Positions 1 through 9,659 are shown, numbered from the stretch's first letter. The stretch is DNA of 64,000 bases from Sphingobacteriales bacterium JAD_PAG50586_3 (GCA_023213195.1 CP096135.1:3220842-3284841), one strand, 5' to 3'. Notes: generated from the sequence alone by a model not told the origin. A program made the numbers and translations.

Positions 1-1
1 T

Positions 2-1101
2 ATTAGTAAGGGGCAGGCGCAGGTAACAGGCATTAAAATTAATGGCGATACATGCAATAATTTTACCCTTGCTATACAAGTACTGGGCACAAGCAGCTCC
101 CCTACTTTTTTTGGAATTTTGGCGACCCTGCCAGTGGCACTAACGATACCGTTACTATTACAGGAAACAGCCCTTCGCCTTTCCCAACCCATACGTTTTC
201 AGGTCCCGGCGTTTATGTTATTTGCGTAACATTTCAAGAGCCCGGCTTTACGCCCCAAACTATTTGCCGCACCCAAACTATAGGCTTGTGTTGTAATGGC
301 ATTATAGCTGCCATTGATAGCTGTTTAGAAAATGGTACTGAATTTAGCCTAATAACAGGCGCTACAATAAACACTATCAATTGGAGCTTTGGCGACCCTG
401 CCAGCGGGGCTAACAACACATCAACCGCAACCAACCCGGCGCATACATTTAGCGCTACGGGCAACTATACTGTAACAGCAACCGTAACAGCTACTTGTGG
501 CACATTTTCGTCTACATTTCCTATTAGTATTATTAATTGTTTACCACCACCACCCTGCACAGGCACTATAACCTTTGCAGATACCTGCCTTGCCAATGGA
601 ACGGCATTTCAAATCAATAGCACATCGCCAATAGCAGCAATAACCTGGGATTTTGGCGATGTTGCCAGTGGAGTTAACAATACATCTAATTTACCTAACC
701 CAACCCATACTTTTAGCGATACCGGTAGCTATACCATACAGGCTATGGTAATGTTTGAGTGTGGGCCCAACACCATTACCCAAATTATAACTATTGGCAA
801 CTGTTTTACACCTACCCAACCCGATTGCCCATTATATATCCCAAATGCTTGTAGGCCGAATGACGATGGGCAAAACGATGCTTTTACACCTTCAACATTT
901 TGCACACCCGAAACCTACAGCCTAACAATTTATAACCGCTGGGGAAGCGCAATTTACCAGAGTAATAATTTGCTTGATAAATGGGATGGAAAATACAAAG
1001 GTAAACCCTGCCAACCTGGCGTGTATGTGTATAGTGTGCATTGTAAGTTCCCGCAACAGGCCGAACAAAAATACAGGGGTAGCGTTACTCTATTAAGATA
1101 A
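2..1101 (+). CDS. PKD-repeat surface protein with gliding-motility/T9SS type B C-terminal domain (5' end outside window, frameshifted)
   Basis: C-terminal part of a secreted or surface-attached protein. At least three PKD-like repeats are visible through the recurring motif FGDPASG or FGDVASG (about 118, 391 and 652), each followed by a HTFS..G.Y strand pair typical of PKD folds. The last 90 residues (from about 830) carry IPNACRPNDDGQND, YNRWGSAIY, WDGKYKG and GVYVYSV, the hallmarks of the CHU_C domain that directs export by the type IX system in Bacteroidota. The protein starts before the window: from base 2 an open frame reads into the first repeat, then shifts at a run of seven T (106-112), where eight would keep frame. 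Function is probably adhesion or matrix; this is family-level inference. Confidence 0.85.
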
Positions 1102-1147
1102 AATACTCATTATATTTCGTAAGAATAATTCATAACAATTAAATGCT

Positions 1148-1545
1148 ATGTTTATAAAACTATACGCCATTGCGCTACCTGTATTTTTTGCTATAGATAT
1201 GCTGTGGCTTGGGGTAGTAGCTAAAAAATTTTACCGCAATCAGATAGGTAGTATAATGAAGCCTGATGTTAATTGGGTAGCGGCAATTATTTTTTATTTG
1301 ATATTTATAGCCGGTCTAGTGGTGTTTGTAATTGAGCCGGCTATGGAAAAAACTCTTGGAAACATGCTTTACTATTGGGCGCATTTTTCGGGTTTGTTTG
1401 CTATGCCACCTACGACCTTACCAATTTGGCTGTAGCCAAAGACTGGCCTGTATTAGTAACCATTGTAGATTTGGCATGGGGTGCAGTACTGGCGGCATCT
1501 GTATCAATTATAACGTATTTTATTGCTCTAAAAATAGGACTATAA
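1148..1545 (+). CDS. DUF2177 family small integral membrane protein (one frameshift)
   Basis: About 131 residues with four predicted membrane spans, matching the DUF2177 family in length and layout. The N-terminal half reads from ATG 1148 (hydrophobic opening with AIDMLWLG). The second half, with the family signature CYATYDLTNLA followed by a WPVLVTIVDLAWG segment, is in another frame; adding one T to the five-T run at 1383-1387 joins them. The stop is at 1543-1545. The family has no established biochemical role. It lies alone between the T9SS protein and the phasin-like gene. Confidence 0.8.
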
Positions 1546-1879
1546 ATTATTCCTCTATTGCAGGTATTAAAGCGCTGTATTACCGAACACTTTCCCTAAA
1601 AAGGGCTTATGATAAGGTAAAAGGAGATACAATTTTTTAAAGAAGTTAAGCTAAAGCCCTGTTTAATCTAAGCCTTTTCCCCTCCCGAAGCATCGGGACT
1701 AAATAACAGGGCTATTCTTAAACATCAAAAAACAGTAAAAACCTCCTACATCACTTCGTGCCTCCGAGTGCTAAATTACCATCAAAAAAAATTAATGCCC
1801 CTGTTTTAGAACACTATACAACAAACCGATGTTATTATTTGTACTTTTACAACAATTAACCTTAAAAAAACCCATTACT
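1546..1879. other. Intergenic stretch with nested inverted repeat
   Basis: No convincing gene is seen in these 334 bases. The notable structure is a nested inverted repeat: AGCCCTGTT at 1655-1663 pairs with AACAGGGCT at 1705-1713, and inside lies CCCGA (1684-1688) with TCGGG (1693-1697). The inner part resembles the TCCCGA...TCGGGA palindromes near 38.9 kb and inside the repeat at 47.6 kb, so it is probably a dispersed palindromic element and may also act as a terminator for the DUF2177 gene. Confidence 0.45.
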
Positions 1880-2512
1880 ATGGCTTCTGCTAAAAAAAAT
1901 GCTAAAAAAGGTAACCTAGTAGAAAGAGGTGAAAAAGCACGCGACCTGTTTTATGCAGGCGTAGGCTTTGCCGCCCATGCTAAAGAAAGGGTTGCCGAAC
2001 TTGTTGAAGAACTTAAGAAACAAGGCAAACTTTCTAAACCCGAGGGTGAGAAAATAGTTAAAGACTTTATTACCGATACTAAAAACGCACGCGATAAATT
2101 TGAAGCTGACGTTAAAAACGCTGTGCAGGAGGTTACCCAAAAGGCATCGTTAGCCAGCCAAAAAGAACTGGATATGCTTAAAAAGCGTTTGCTTGAAATT
2201 GAGGGCAAAGGAATGGGTATGGTTAAAGATTTAGTTAACCGCGCACAGGGCAAAAATGGTTCTTCTGTTAAAAAGAAAGCCACGGAAGCTGCCAAAACGG
2301 TAAAAAGCACCGCTAAAAAAGTGGCTGCCGCCAAAACGCCGGCCAAAGCCGTAGCAGCTGTAAAAGCAGGCGCTAAAAAAGTGGTTAAAACGGCTACTGC
2401 AAAACCTGCAACTAAGCCTGCCGCTAAGAAAGCAGCAACTAAAAAACCTGCGGCCAAAAAAGCAGCAGCGCCAAAAGCTGCGGCTAAAAACACCGATAAT
2501 ACCAAGGCATAG
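1880..2512 (+). CDS. Phasin-like protein with lysine/alanine-rich histone H1-like tail
   Basis: About 210 residues from the ATG at 1880, chosen because the 17 codons upstream (from 1829) look like leader sequence and the product then opens with MASAKKNAKKGN. Residues about 15-130 are an amphipathic helical region (RDLFYAGVGFAAHAKERV, then ELVEELKKQGKLSK) resembling phasin/polyhydroxyalkanoate-granule proteins. The last 80 residues are Lys, Ala, Pro and Thr only, with repeated AAKK and KPAAKK units like histone H1 or bacterial H1-like proteins. Such tails bind DNA non-specifically. The pairing suggests a link between storage granules or a helical scaffold and the nucleoid; this is inference. 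A strong terminator follows. Confidence 0.75.
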   Translation: MASAKKNAKKGNLVERGEKARDLFYAGVGFAAHAKERVAELVEELKKQGKLSKPEGEKIVKDFITDTKNARDKFEADVKNAVQEVTQKASLASQKELDMLKKRLLEIEGKGMGMVKDLVNRAQGKNGSSVKKKATEAAKTVKSTAKKVAAAKTPAKAVAAVKAGAKKVVKTATAKPATKPAAKKAATKKPAAKKAAAPKAAAKNTDNTKA

Positions 2513-2534
2513 TTACCCTTGTATAACAGATATT

Positions 2535-2571
2535 AACGAGGGGTGTAGCATAAAACACCGCTCGTTTTTTT
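2535..2571 (+). terminator. Rho-independent terminator after the phasin-like gene
   Basis: AACGAG-GGGTGT pairs with ACACC-GCTCGTT around a short A-rich loop and runs straight into seven T. It lies 23 bases after the stop of the phasin-like gene on the plus strand. Confidence 0.85.
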
Positions 2572-2635
2572 ATTATGTAAATTGATTGGGCTATCTTGGC
2601 ACAATCTTTAATAAATTAGAAAGCAGGAAAGTAGA

Positions 2636-4317
2636 ATGTCGTTGGTAGGCAATTTAGGCCGTTTTAGAAAAGTAACGGGAATTATGATTAAGCATGGCTT
2701 TGGCGATGTGTTATCGTCTATTCCCATACGCAGCATTTTCCCTAAAAGCAGGCCAAAAAAGGCGAGGTTCCCGAGGGTACTTTACCACGCCGTGCGCGCC
2801 TTACCCGCTACCAACGTATACGTTTAGCACTAGAAGAGTTAGGCCCTACGTACATTAAATTTGGGCAGGTGCTAAGTAGTCGTCCGGGTTTGTTTCCTGA
2901 TGAGCTTATTGCCGAGTTAACGCTGTTGCAGGATGCTGTGCCGCCCTTCCCTTACGAGCAGGTGCAAAAGGTATTCCGCCGCGAGTTTGGCAAGAACCCC
3001 GAAGAGATTTTTACTGAGTTTGATAAAAAGCCCATAGCATCAGCATCTATGGCGCAAGTACACCGTGCCCGCCTAAAAACCGGCGAGGAAGTGGCTGTAA
3101 AGGTGCAGCGCCCCGGCATACGCAAGATTATACTTGCCGACCTGGAGATAATGAAAGAGCTGGCCCGGTTGGCAGAAAAATACCTGCCAGACTTGGCGGC
3201 TTTTCAGCCAATGGACCTTGTAAAAACGTTTGAGGCAAGTATAGTTAAGGAGTTAAGTTTTAAGGCTGAATTATCTAACCTTCGCCGTTTCCGCACACAG
3301 TTTGAGGGTGAAACCCGTATACACGTTCCACATACTTACGATGATTATTGCACTAGCAAGATTGTGGTAATGGAGTTTATACGCGGTATAAAATCTAACA
3401 ACGTACAAAAGATTAAAGAGGCTGGTTTAGACCCTGTAACGGTTGCTGCCAATGGTATTGACCTGTTTTTTGAGCAGATATTTATACACGGTTTCTTCCA
3501 CGCAGACCCACACCCGGGCAACTTATTTGTTATGCCCGATGGCCGCATTTGCTTTATAGACTTTGGTATGATGGGCCACTTGAGCGAGGGAGATAAAGAT
3601 ACCCTTGCCGACTTGATTATTGCCGTGGGTAAGAGCGATATGACCCGCGTAGTTGATAATATTGAACGCCTAACATACGGCGGGGATATACCGGAGCGTG
3701 AGACATACGAAAAAGATATTGGTGCTATTATAGAGCAATATGCCGGTGGTGGCATTGGCGATGTTGACCTTACTACTATGGTAGACCAGGTGCGCGAGAT
3801 TGTATTGAAATACCGCCTGCGCATTCACCCTGATTTATATATGATGATGCGTACGCTGGCTATTATTGAGGGCTTAGGCACATCGCTAGACCCAAACCTG
3901 GATGTTTTTAGTCGCGTTAAAGTTTATGGTGGCCGATTGGTTGCCGGTAAAATAGACCCTAAGGTTCTATTTAGCCAGCGTAACCTGATGATTGCCGTTT
4001 ACGACCTTATAAAGATTGGCAAAGAAATACCCGGCGACTTTTCTAAAATTAGCAACAAGCTTATTAATGGTAAACTTAAATTTAACCTTGAGCTGAAAGA
4101 GATAGAGCCATTTTTAAACGAGATGGATACGGTAACCAACCGTTTATCGTTGGCTATTGTATTATCTTCTATGATTATAGCATCATCGTTAATCATTCGT
4201 TCTGATATTCCACCTAAGTGGCACAATATACCTGTAATAGGTATTGGCGGCTATATTTTTGCCGGTATACTGGGTATAGGGCTTATTATAACCATCATCC
4301 GCAAAGGAAAATATTAA
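2636..4317 (+). CDS. AarF/UbiB (ABC1) family atypical protein kinase (one frameshift)
   Basis: About 560 residues. After the frameshift the conserved opening GEVPEGTLPRRARLTRY continues to ELGPTYIKFGQVLSSRPG, the KxGQ-type motif of ABC1 kinases. Further on are the alanine-rich loop ASASMAQVHRA, the invariant lysine in EEVAVKVQRPG, the catalytic HADPHPGN and the metal-binding DFGMMG. Two membrane helices close the protein (from about 4140), as in UbiB. The family supports ubiquinone/isoprenoid-lipid metabolism through ATPase-like activity; the substrate is unproven. The start at 2636 joins the rest if one A is added to the six-A run at 2755-2760. Confidence 0.9.
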
Positions 4318-4324
4318 AATAAGA

Positions 4325-4350
4325 AAGCCCCTGATAATTCAGGGGCTTTT
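4325..4350. terminator. Bidirectional terminator between convergent genes
   Basis: AAGCCCCTGA and TCAGGGGCTT form a 10-bp stem over a TAAT loop, with A and T tracts on the two sides. It sits between the plus-strand UbiB-like kinase and the last gene of the minus-strand polysaccharide locus, so it can stop both transcripts. Confidence 0.85.
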
Positions 4351-4371
4351 AAAATTGTATTACTACTGATG

Positions 4372-5508
4372 TTATTTGCTTAGCAACTCTTTAACAGCGG
4401 TTATTACTGTTTGTATATCTGCATCATCCATAGGAACATATAAGGGTATTACTACGCTATTATCAGCGGCGTCTTCTGATATGGGCAAGCTTAAGTTTGC
4501 AAAATCAGGGTTTGTGCTGTAGGCAGTTTCCCTATGCGATGTCATAATTCCACGGCGGGTCGCAATTCCTTTGTCCAACATTTTTTGCATAAAGTCGTTA
4601 CGATTTATAGGGCTGCTCTTTTTGATATAAAGCGGGAACGATTGTTGGTTTGTAAAACAACCATCTGGCTCATACATCATATCTATACAATCAATACCAG
4701 CAAGTGCGGCATAGTATTTATCGGCAATTTTACGACGTTCGGTAACCAACCAATCAAGTTTTTCTAGTTGCTTAATACCAACAGCTGCCTGTATATCTGT
4801 CATACGGTAGTTATAGCCAACCTCAATATGGTCTTCAAATATAATAGTTGTAGATGCGTGCCTAACCCTGTCGTTAATGCTCATACCATGCTGGCGCAAC
4901 AACTTCATTCGGTTATAATACGCCTCGTTGTTAGTAGTAACCATGCCACCATCGCCAGTGGTAATAACCTTACGCGGGTGAAATGAGAAGCAAACCAAAT
5001 CAGAATGCGCGCCTATTTTTTTGCCTTTGTATGATGAACCTGCAGCGCAGGCTGCATCTTCTATCAATACTAGGTTATGCTTATCGCAAATAGCCCTAAA
5101 TGCATCAATATCTGCCGGCATACCAATTTGATGCACAATAAGTATAGCTTTGGTTTTAGGAGTAATTCGTTGTTCTGCGTCAGCAGGGTCTATGCAGTAT
5201 GTTTTAGGGTTAACCTCTGCAAACACAGGGGTAGCACCAACATACATAATGCTGTTGGCGGTGGCTATATAGCTCATAGACGGGCAAATAACCTCATCTC
5301 CGGCTTTTACACCTGCAACTATCATGGCTAAATGTAAACCTGTTGTGCAGTTTGAAACTGCTACAGCATATTTAGATCCGGTATAAGCAGCAAATTTTTC
5401 TTCAAATTCAGCAACTCGTGGCCCTTGGGTTATCCAGTTGGTGAGAATGGTATCGTGGGCAGCTTTTGCTTCGTCTTCTGTTAAATACGGTTTTGCTATG
5501 TGTATCAT
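4372..5508 (-). CDS. DegT/DnrJ/EryC1/StrS family sugar aminotransferase
   Basis: Complete, 378 residues. PLP-dependent fold type I enzyme that transfers an amino group to a nucleotide keto-sugar. Visible family marks: the N-terminal GPRVAEFEEKFAAYTGSKYA, the cofactor-site segment LIEDAACAAGSSYKG, and SFHPRKVITTGDGGMV, in which the lysine of HPRK is the Schiff-base residue. It starts inside the stop of the epimerase gene (ATGA overlap, 5505-5508), so the two are translationally coupled and the epimerase probably supplies the keto-sugar. Last gene of the locus. The exact sugar cannot be told. Confidence 0.9.
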   Translation of the reverse strand: MIHIAKPYLTEDEAKAAHDTILTNWITQGPRVAEFEEKFAAYTGSKYAVAVSNCTTGLHLAMIVAGVKAGDEVICPSMSYIATANSIMYVGATPVFAEVNPKTYCIDPADAEQRITPKTKAILIVHQIGMPADIDAFRAICDKHNLVLIEDAACAAGSSYKGKKIGAHSDLVCFSFHPRKVITTGDGGMVTTNNEAYYNRMKLLRQHGMSINDRVRHASTTIIFEDHIEVGYNYRMTDIQAAVGIKQLEKLDWLVTERRKIADKYYAALAGIDCIDMMYEPDGCFTNQQSFPLYIKKSSPINRNDFMQKMLDKGIATRRGIMTSHRETAYSTNPDFANLSLPISEDAADNSVVIPLYVPMDDADIQTVITAVKELLSK

Positions 5509-6503
5509 TGCCAGTTTTGTAATTTAATTTCGTCAAGTATATTACGCTTTTCAATAAGTGTTTTATAGTACTCAATGGTTTCTAATAAACCCTCGTCAAA
5601 GTTTTTTAAATTATCCATGCCCGACATGGCATTAAATTTAGATGCATCCACCCAAAGCCTTGGCACATCGGCAGGGCGGTCGGGCATATACTCTATAGTT
5701 AATTCGTTATCTTTTCCTGTTAGCTTTATCAGCTTTTCCAGCAGGTTTTTCATTGTAATTTCAACCCCGGTTCCTATATTAAATGTTTGTCCGGTTATGT
5801 CTGTTTTATTTAATAGTGAAGCAAGTGCACGGGCGGTATCTTTTACAAAATAAAAATCACGCGTTACAAGGCCATCACCAAACACAACGGGCTTTTCGCC
5901 ATAAAACATGCGTACAATACTACGGGGAATAATTTCTCCGGCATCGCCCTCGTAATGTGCCCTGGGGCCATAATTATTAAATATACGCAGCACAGTAGTA
6001 TCCAAACCAAAACATATATAATATGAGTACGCATAATGCTCGCCCACTAATTTGCTGGCACCATAAACTGTTTTGGGTTTTGGAATTCCAGCCTCTGTAA
6101 TAGGAAATGTTTCTATGTCTCCATAAATTTCTGAAGTTGAGATATAGAAAAATTTTGAAATTTTATGTTTTCTTGAACCCTCAAGCAATGTTAAAGTACC
6201 CTCTGCGTTAACCTTGTGGTTATATACCGGGCTATGCAAAGAATGCCTGACACCCATACAAGCCAGGTGGTAAACAACGCTAACACCTTCAAGTGCATTA
6301 TCAACTTCGTTAGAGTTTAAAATATCGCCTTTTAGAAAGGTAAAAGTGCTGTATGTTTTGGCGTTTTCAAGGTTCTCTTCTTTGCCGTTTTCAAGGTTAT
6401 CAAGGGCTACAACGGTATGCCCATCGGCCAGGAGTTTATCAACCAAATGAGAACCAATAAACCCGGCTCCGCCGGTAACTAGTATTTTAGTTGTATTAAG
6501 CAT
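5505..6503 (-). CDS. NAD-dependent epimerase/dehydratase (extended SDR)
   Basis: Complete, 332 residues. Extended short-chain dehydrogenase acting on nucleotide sugars. The N-terminus has the NAD-binding TGGAGFIGSHL, then YHLACMGVRHSL, the catalytic Ser/Thr region FYISTSEIYGD, and YGASKLVGE with the YxxxK pair. The C-terminal half has RIFNNYGPRAHYEG and FNIGTGVE, as in dTDP-glucose 4,6-dehydratase and UDP-glucuronate decarboxylase relatives. It lies directly upstream of, and overlaps, a sugar aminotransferase, which fits a 4,6-dehydratase or C4 epimerase feeding a transamination. An 88-base gap separates it from the preceding gene. Confidence 0.85.
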   Translation of the reverse strand: MLNTTKILVTGGAGFIGSHLVDKLLADGHTVVALDNLENGKEENLENAKTYSTFTFLKGDILNSNEVDNALEGVSVVYHLACMGVRHSLHSPVYNHKVNAEGTLTLLEGSRKHKISKFFYISTSEIYGDIETFPITEAGIPKPKTVYGASKLVGEHYAYSYYICFGLDTTVLRIFNNYGPRAHYEGDAGEIIPRSIVRMFYGEKPVVFGDGLVTRDFYFVKDTARALASLLNKTDITGQTFNIGTGVEITMKNLLEKLIKLTGKDNELTIEYMPDRPADVPRLWVDASKFNAMSGMDNLKNFDEGLLETIEYYKTLIEKRNILDEIKLQNWQ

Positions 6504-6591
6504 TTTTTGTGAGTAAAGAGCTAAAATTAATATACTAATTAAGATAAATGTGAATCCTACAAAGGTGGCAATATTTAACGAATCTTAAAAT

Positions 6592-6870
6592 TTATAATAC
6601 CCACCCCAACAGTAAAAATAAATTTATCACTGTTGCAACTGTTATAATAAACAAAAATTGCCCTGTATATAGTGCCTTAAACATAATCAGGGTCAATAAA
6701 AAAATTACCCAAAAAGCAATAACTACATTAAAGTTTAATAAAAAGCCAAACCACTCTTTAGCATTGCTTGGTCTAGGCCCATTTAACTGGTACTTAATAA
6801 TGGCAGATGGGCTAACATTAAAAACGTTATATAACAAGCAGTAAAAAACTGACATTAACTTATCTGCCAT
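6592..6870 (-). CDS. Small hydrophobic membrane protein of the polysaccharide locus
   Basis: 92 residues, not recognised. It has a polar start, a basic patch (KYQLNGPRPSNAKEW) and two or three membrane segments in the second half (FGFLLNFNVVIAFWVIF, FLFIITVATVINLFLLL). It starts only five bases after the stop of the GT2 gene and is clearly part of the same transcript. Base composition is AT-rich like its neighbour. It could be a small partner of the membrane glycosyltransferase or of a flippase; there is no direct evidence. Confidence 0.55.
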   Translation of the reverse strand: MADKLMSVFYCLLYNVFNVSPSAIIKYQLNGPRPSNAKEWFGFLLNFNVVIAFWVIFLLTLIMFKALYTGQFLFIITVATVINLFLLLGWVL

Positions 6871-6875
6871 TTGTT

Positions 6876-7823
6876 TTACTTATTGGTAAGTGTAATAATA
6901 TCATCAATAATAAATATGGGTCTTTTGCGGCTAGAGTCTAATGTGCGCCATAGGTATTCTGCTATAATGCCCAAAGAAATATTGGTAATGCCAAAGCCCA
7001 ACATTAAAATAGAAATTAGTGCGGGCCAACCTTTATCTAAATCATCAAATATTAGGGCGCGGCCAATTATATAGCATGTCCACGCTATGCCTAAAACAAA
7101 AAACAAAATACCTATAAGTGTAACAAAGCGTATAGGGGCATAAGAAAATGCAATAAACGAATCTATTAACAGTTTAACTTTTTTAGACACGGTCCACTTA
7201 GAACTGCCTGCTTTGCGTGCCAGTTTATTGTACTCTATAAATTTTTGTTTAAATCCTAACGATAGTATTTGTAGAAATATAGAAGAGTTGGCTTCTACAT
7301 TCTTATTTAATACTTCTTTAATTTTAGAATCAAACATTACAATATCAAATCCTTTATCAGGATAATCTTTATTGACAAATTTTTGCATTAAACGGGCATA
7401 AGAGGTAGAAAAAAGTTTTTCAAAAAAACCATTTTCTGTTTGTTTGCGTTGCGCCCAAACAATTTCATGCCCTTGTTGAATGGTGGTATGCAATTCTTTA
7501 ATAAGGTAAAGAGGGTCTTGTAAATCTGCGGGCAAAAACATGGTATATTTGCCTTTTGCCTCTAAAACACCAGCTTTTACAGCAGCGTGGGCGCCATAAT
7601 TTTTTGATAGTTTAATTATACTTGCCGGAAAAATTATCTTATCAATATGATTATTAAATTGCTTTATAGAGTCGTCTGTTGATCCATCATCAACAAATAG
7701 TACCTCGCAATTACCAATATTGTTTTCTTTAAAATAATCTGTTAATGCAGTAAGTAGAAAAGCAACATTATCGCTCTCGTTATAGAATGGTATTATAACT
7801 GATATTTCAACGTTATTTTGCAT
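6876..7823 (-). CDS. Glycosyltransferase family 2, polyprenyl-phosphate type with two C-terminal membrane helices
   Basis: Complete, 315 residues. GT-A fold: opening VIIPFYNES, the nucleotide-sugar DDGSTDDS, the DxD-like FLPADLQDP, and WAQRK. Two strong membrane helices near residues 230-300 (FVTLIGILFFVLGIAW and a second after GWPALISILML) place it with the DPM1/GtrB/ArnC-like group that loads a sugar on undecaprenyl phosphate at the inner membrane face. It starts two bases after the stop of the acyltransferase gene. Its product may be the donor for the GT39-like membrane protein at 12.3-13.9 kb; this is inference from context. Confidence 0.88.
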   Translation of the reverse strand: MQNNVEISVIIPFYNESDNVAFLLTALTDYFKENNIGNCEVLFVDDGSTDDSIKQFNNHIDKIIFPASIIKLSKNYGAHAAVKAGVLEAKGKYTMFLPADLQDPLYLIKELHTTIQQGHEIVWAQRKQTENGFFEKLFSTSYARLMQKFVNKDYPDKGFDIVMFDSKIKEVLNKNVEANSSIFLQILSLGFKQKFIEYNKLARKAGSSKWTVSKKVKLLIDSFIAFSYAPIRFVTLIGILFFVLGIAWTCYIIGRALIFDDLDKGWPALISILMLGFGITNISLGIIAEYLWRTLDSSRKRPIFIIDDIITLTNK

Positions 7824-7825
7824 GT

Positions 7826-8605
7826 TTATACTAAGCCAAGCTTGGTTCTAATTTCAATAGGTAGCCTGTGCAATTCTTCAACATTACCTTTTTTAATGCC
7901 GGGAGAACCTATTATTATTGATAATGGTTCAACATCTTTTGTTACCAAAGTATTTGCACCAATTATACTCTCGTGCCCTATAATTAACTTGGGCAAAATT
8001 ATAACATGCACTGCTATTTGGCAGCCGCTTTCAATTCTAGGCCCTTTTTCATACCCAAATTTTTCGTACAATAATGGTCGCCTATACATCATAGGGTTAC
8101 CATTTGTAGTAACTGTAAAGGGAGCCATAAAAACATAGTCACCAATAAACGTATCGCTACATAAATGAACGTTAGAGTTTATAGAACAATAGGTGCCTAC
8201 TGTTAAATTACCCTCCAAATCGCACATGGTTCCGATAGAAGTAGAATCGCCAATTTTTGAATTTTCCCTAATAACAACCTTATGGTTAATTCTAACATTT
8301 TCTCCTATAACCCCACCAACATAAATAGTGGCGCCTTCTCTTATTAAGCTGCCCCCGCCTACAAGTAAAGGGTCAAATACCAACTTGTCTGTTGGCGTTT
8401 CTCTTGAAAACCATCCTGTGGCATTTCCATACCCTATAGTACAATGGTCTTCTATAGAAACGTTGTTTGCTAACTTGCAATTGTTTACAACTGTGTTGTT
8501 ACCTATAGATACATTATCACCAATTATAACATTATCGCCAATAACAACATTGCAGCCCAACTTAACGTTGCTGCCTATTTGTGCTTTATCTGATATTGTA
8601 TTCAT
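7826..8605 (-). CDS. Left-handed beta-helix (hexapeptide) acyltransferase
   Basis: About 259 residues. Repeated hexapeptides of the [LIV]-G-x-x-x-x kind run through most of the chain (IGDNVIIGDNVSIGNNT, IGENVRINHKVVI, VGTYCSINSNV), then an unusual loop MYRRPLLYEKFGYEKG and a final LPKLIIGHESIIGANT coil. This is the fold of nucleotide-sugar N- or O-acyltransferases. The ATG at 8605 is preferred to an in-frame TTG at 8629 because the latter would overlap the upstream gene. It is the second such enzyme of the locus, so two acyl groups may be added to the repeat unit. Confidence 0.8.
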   Translation of the reverse strand: MNTISDKAQIGSNVKLGCNVVIGDNVIIGDNVSIGNNTVVNNCKLANNVSIEDHCTIGYGNATGWFSRETPTDKLVFDPLLVGGGSLIREGATIYVGGVIGENVRINHKVVIRENSKIGDSTSIGTMCDLEGNLTVGTYCSINSNVHLCSDTFIGDYVFMAPFTVTTNGNPMMYRRPLLYEKFGYEKGPRIESGCQIAVHVIILPKLIIGHESIIGANTLVTKDVEPLSIIIGSPGIKKGNVEELHRLPIEIRTKLGLV

Positions 8606-8615
8606 GGCATTAAAT

Positions 8616-9656
8616 TTATATAATTTCAAGTAAGTGCAATCCTTTGAATTTACTTTCTCCGTTTAGCAGCATCTCTCCTACTTTCAACCCTCCGGCTTGT
8701 AAACGGATTATAGGGTCAAACCCTATAGCCGATGGCAATACACCCATGTGGCCGGAAGATACATGTTTGGGGAAAAAGTCTATTTTTCCTTCACAATATT
8801 TTTCATCAATATCTCCGGCATATCTAAGTATGAATGGATTATTAAATACTGCTTTTAGTTTTTCAACAGATATAACTTCTGTACCTTTGCCCTCTCCAAT
8901 CCAACTCTGGTCAAAGGGGTATGCGGTAAAAATTACAGCTTCGGCATTTTTATATTTTTCAGTAATATTTAATTCAGGAAAATTGCCAGCCCATTCAACA
9001 TCAATTTCCCGGTACGCTATTCTATTCTCTTCCTTATCACAAACCGCTAACGATGAACATACCTTAGATAAAACTTTGGCAATGAAGGGGCCAAAATCAT
9101 TATTGCAAACAAGTACAAAATTGTTTTTATACGGACACAACCCTGCATCAAATATCTGCTTTAGGGCCATGTCGCCCAAATAGCTAAACACGTCAATATC
9201 GGGGTGCCTTTCATTAGTTGCGCCAACTATAATGCCATTTTGCTTACAATAGTTAAGGTCAAGGTCAGCTTCACGCCACTCCCAAGCTTCAAACATTAGA
9301 GGTAAAACAGCACCTTTTTTGGCATGTTTAAGCTTATCGGCAGTTAATGGCCTAAGATGGCCTGCATTGGTAATAATATCTGCTTGGGCAATAATATCGG
9401 GCGTTAACTCTTCTATAATATCTATAGCAAGGTTTTTGTCTTTAAAATTAGCTGCTAAGTCGTAAACTTGTTTTTTAACCTCATCAACACTGCCATAGCG
9501 GGTAGCTTTTGTAAAAGCATAAACCTTAGCACCGGCTAGTGCAGCCAATATTGGTGTTACAGCATAAGCGCCTGTTGCGGCTTCAGTTAAAACAACCTTG
9601 CCTTTAAGGTCTAGTTTTAGTCTTTCTACTGCTTCTGCTATTTTATTGTCAACCAT
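8616..9656 (-). CDS. Unfamiliar protein with two NAD(P)-binding Rossmann-like halves, polysaccharide locus
   Basis: Complete, 346 residues; not assigned to a named enzyme. The N-terminal half has KVVLTEAATGAYAVTPILAA and ends with ITNAGHLRPLTADKLKHA, which resembles the cofactor-binding edge of D-2-hydroxyacid dehydrogenases (ADIITNAGH..P). A second segment (NNFVLVCNNDFGPFIAKVL) looks like another Rossmann crossover, followed by a C-terminal region with SSGHMGVLPSAIGFDP. The layout recalls S-adenosylhomocysteine hydrolase or hydroxyacid dehydrogenases, but no catalytic set is evident. It sits three bases after the aminotransferase and before an acyltransferase, so a role in making the modified sugar or its acyl donor is the likeliest guess. 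Confidence 0.65.
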   Translation of the reverse strand: MVDNKIAEAVERLKLDLKGKVVLTEAATGAYAVTPILAALAGAKVYAFTKATRYGSVDEVKKQVYDLAANFKDKNLAIDIIEELTPDIIAQADIITNAGHLRPLTADKLKHAKKGAVLPLMFEAWEWREADLDLNYCKQNGIIVGATNERHPDIDVFSYLGDMALKQIFDAGLCPYKNNFVLVCNNDFGPFIAKVLSKVCSSLAVCDKEENRIAYREIDVEWAGNFPELNITEKYKNAEAVIFTAYPFDQSWIGEGKGTEVISVEKLKAVFNNPFILRYAGDIDEKYCEGKIDFFPKHVSSGHMGVLPSAIGFDPIIRLQAGGLKVGEMLLNGESKFKGLHLLEII

Positions 9657-9659
9657 TAA

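Noticed and set aside
1332..1640. 102-codon plus-strand frame after the DUF2177 start
   Set aside because: It is the wrong-frame reading of the second half of the DUF2177 gene; the family motif CYATYDLTNLA is in another frame.
1951..2505. 184-codon open frame on the minus strand opposite the phasin-like gene
   Set aside because: It is the antisense of Ala/Lys-rich coding sequence and yields a low-complexity Ala/Leu/Phe protein; the plus strand has a promoter-terminator layout and a family match.
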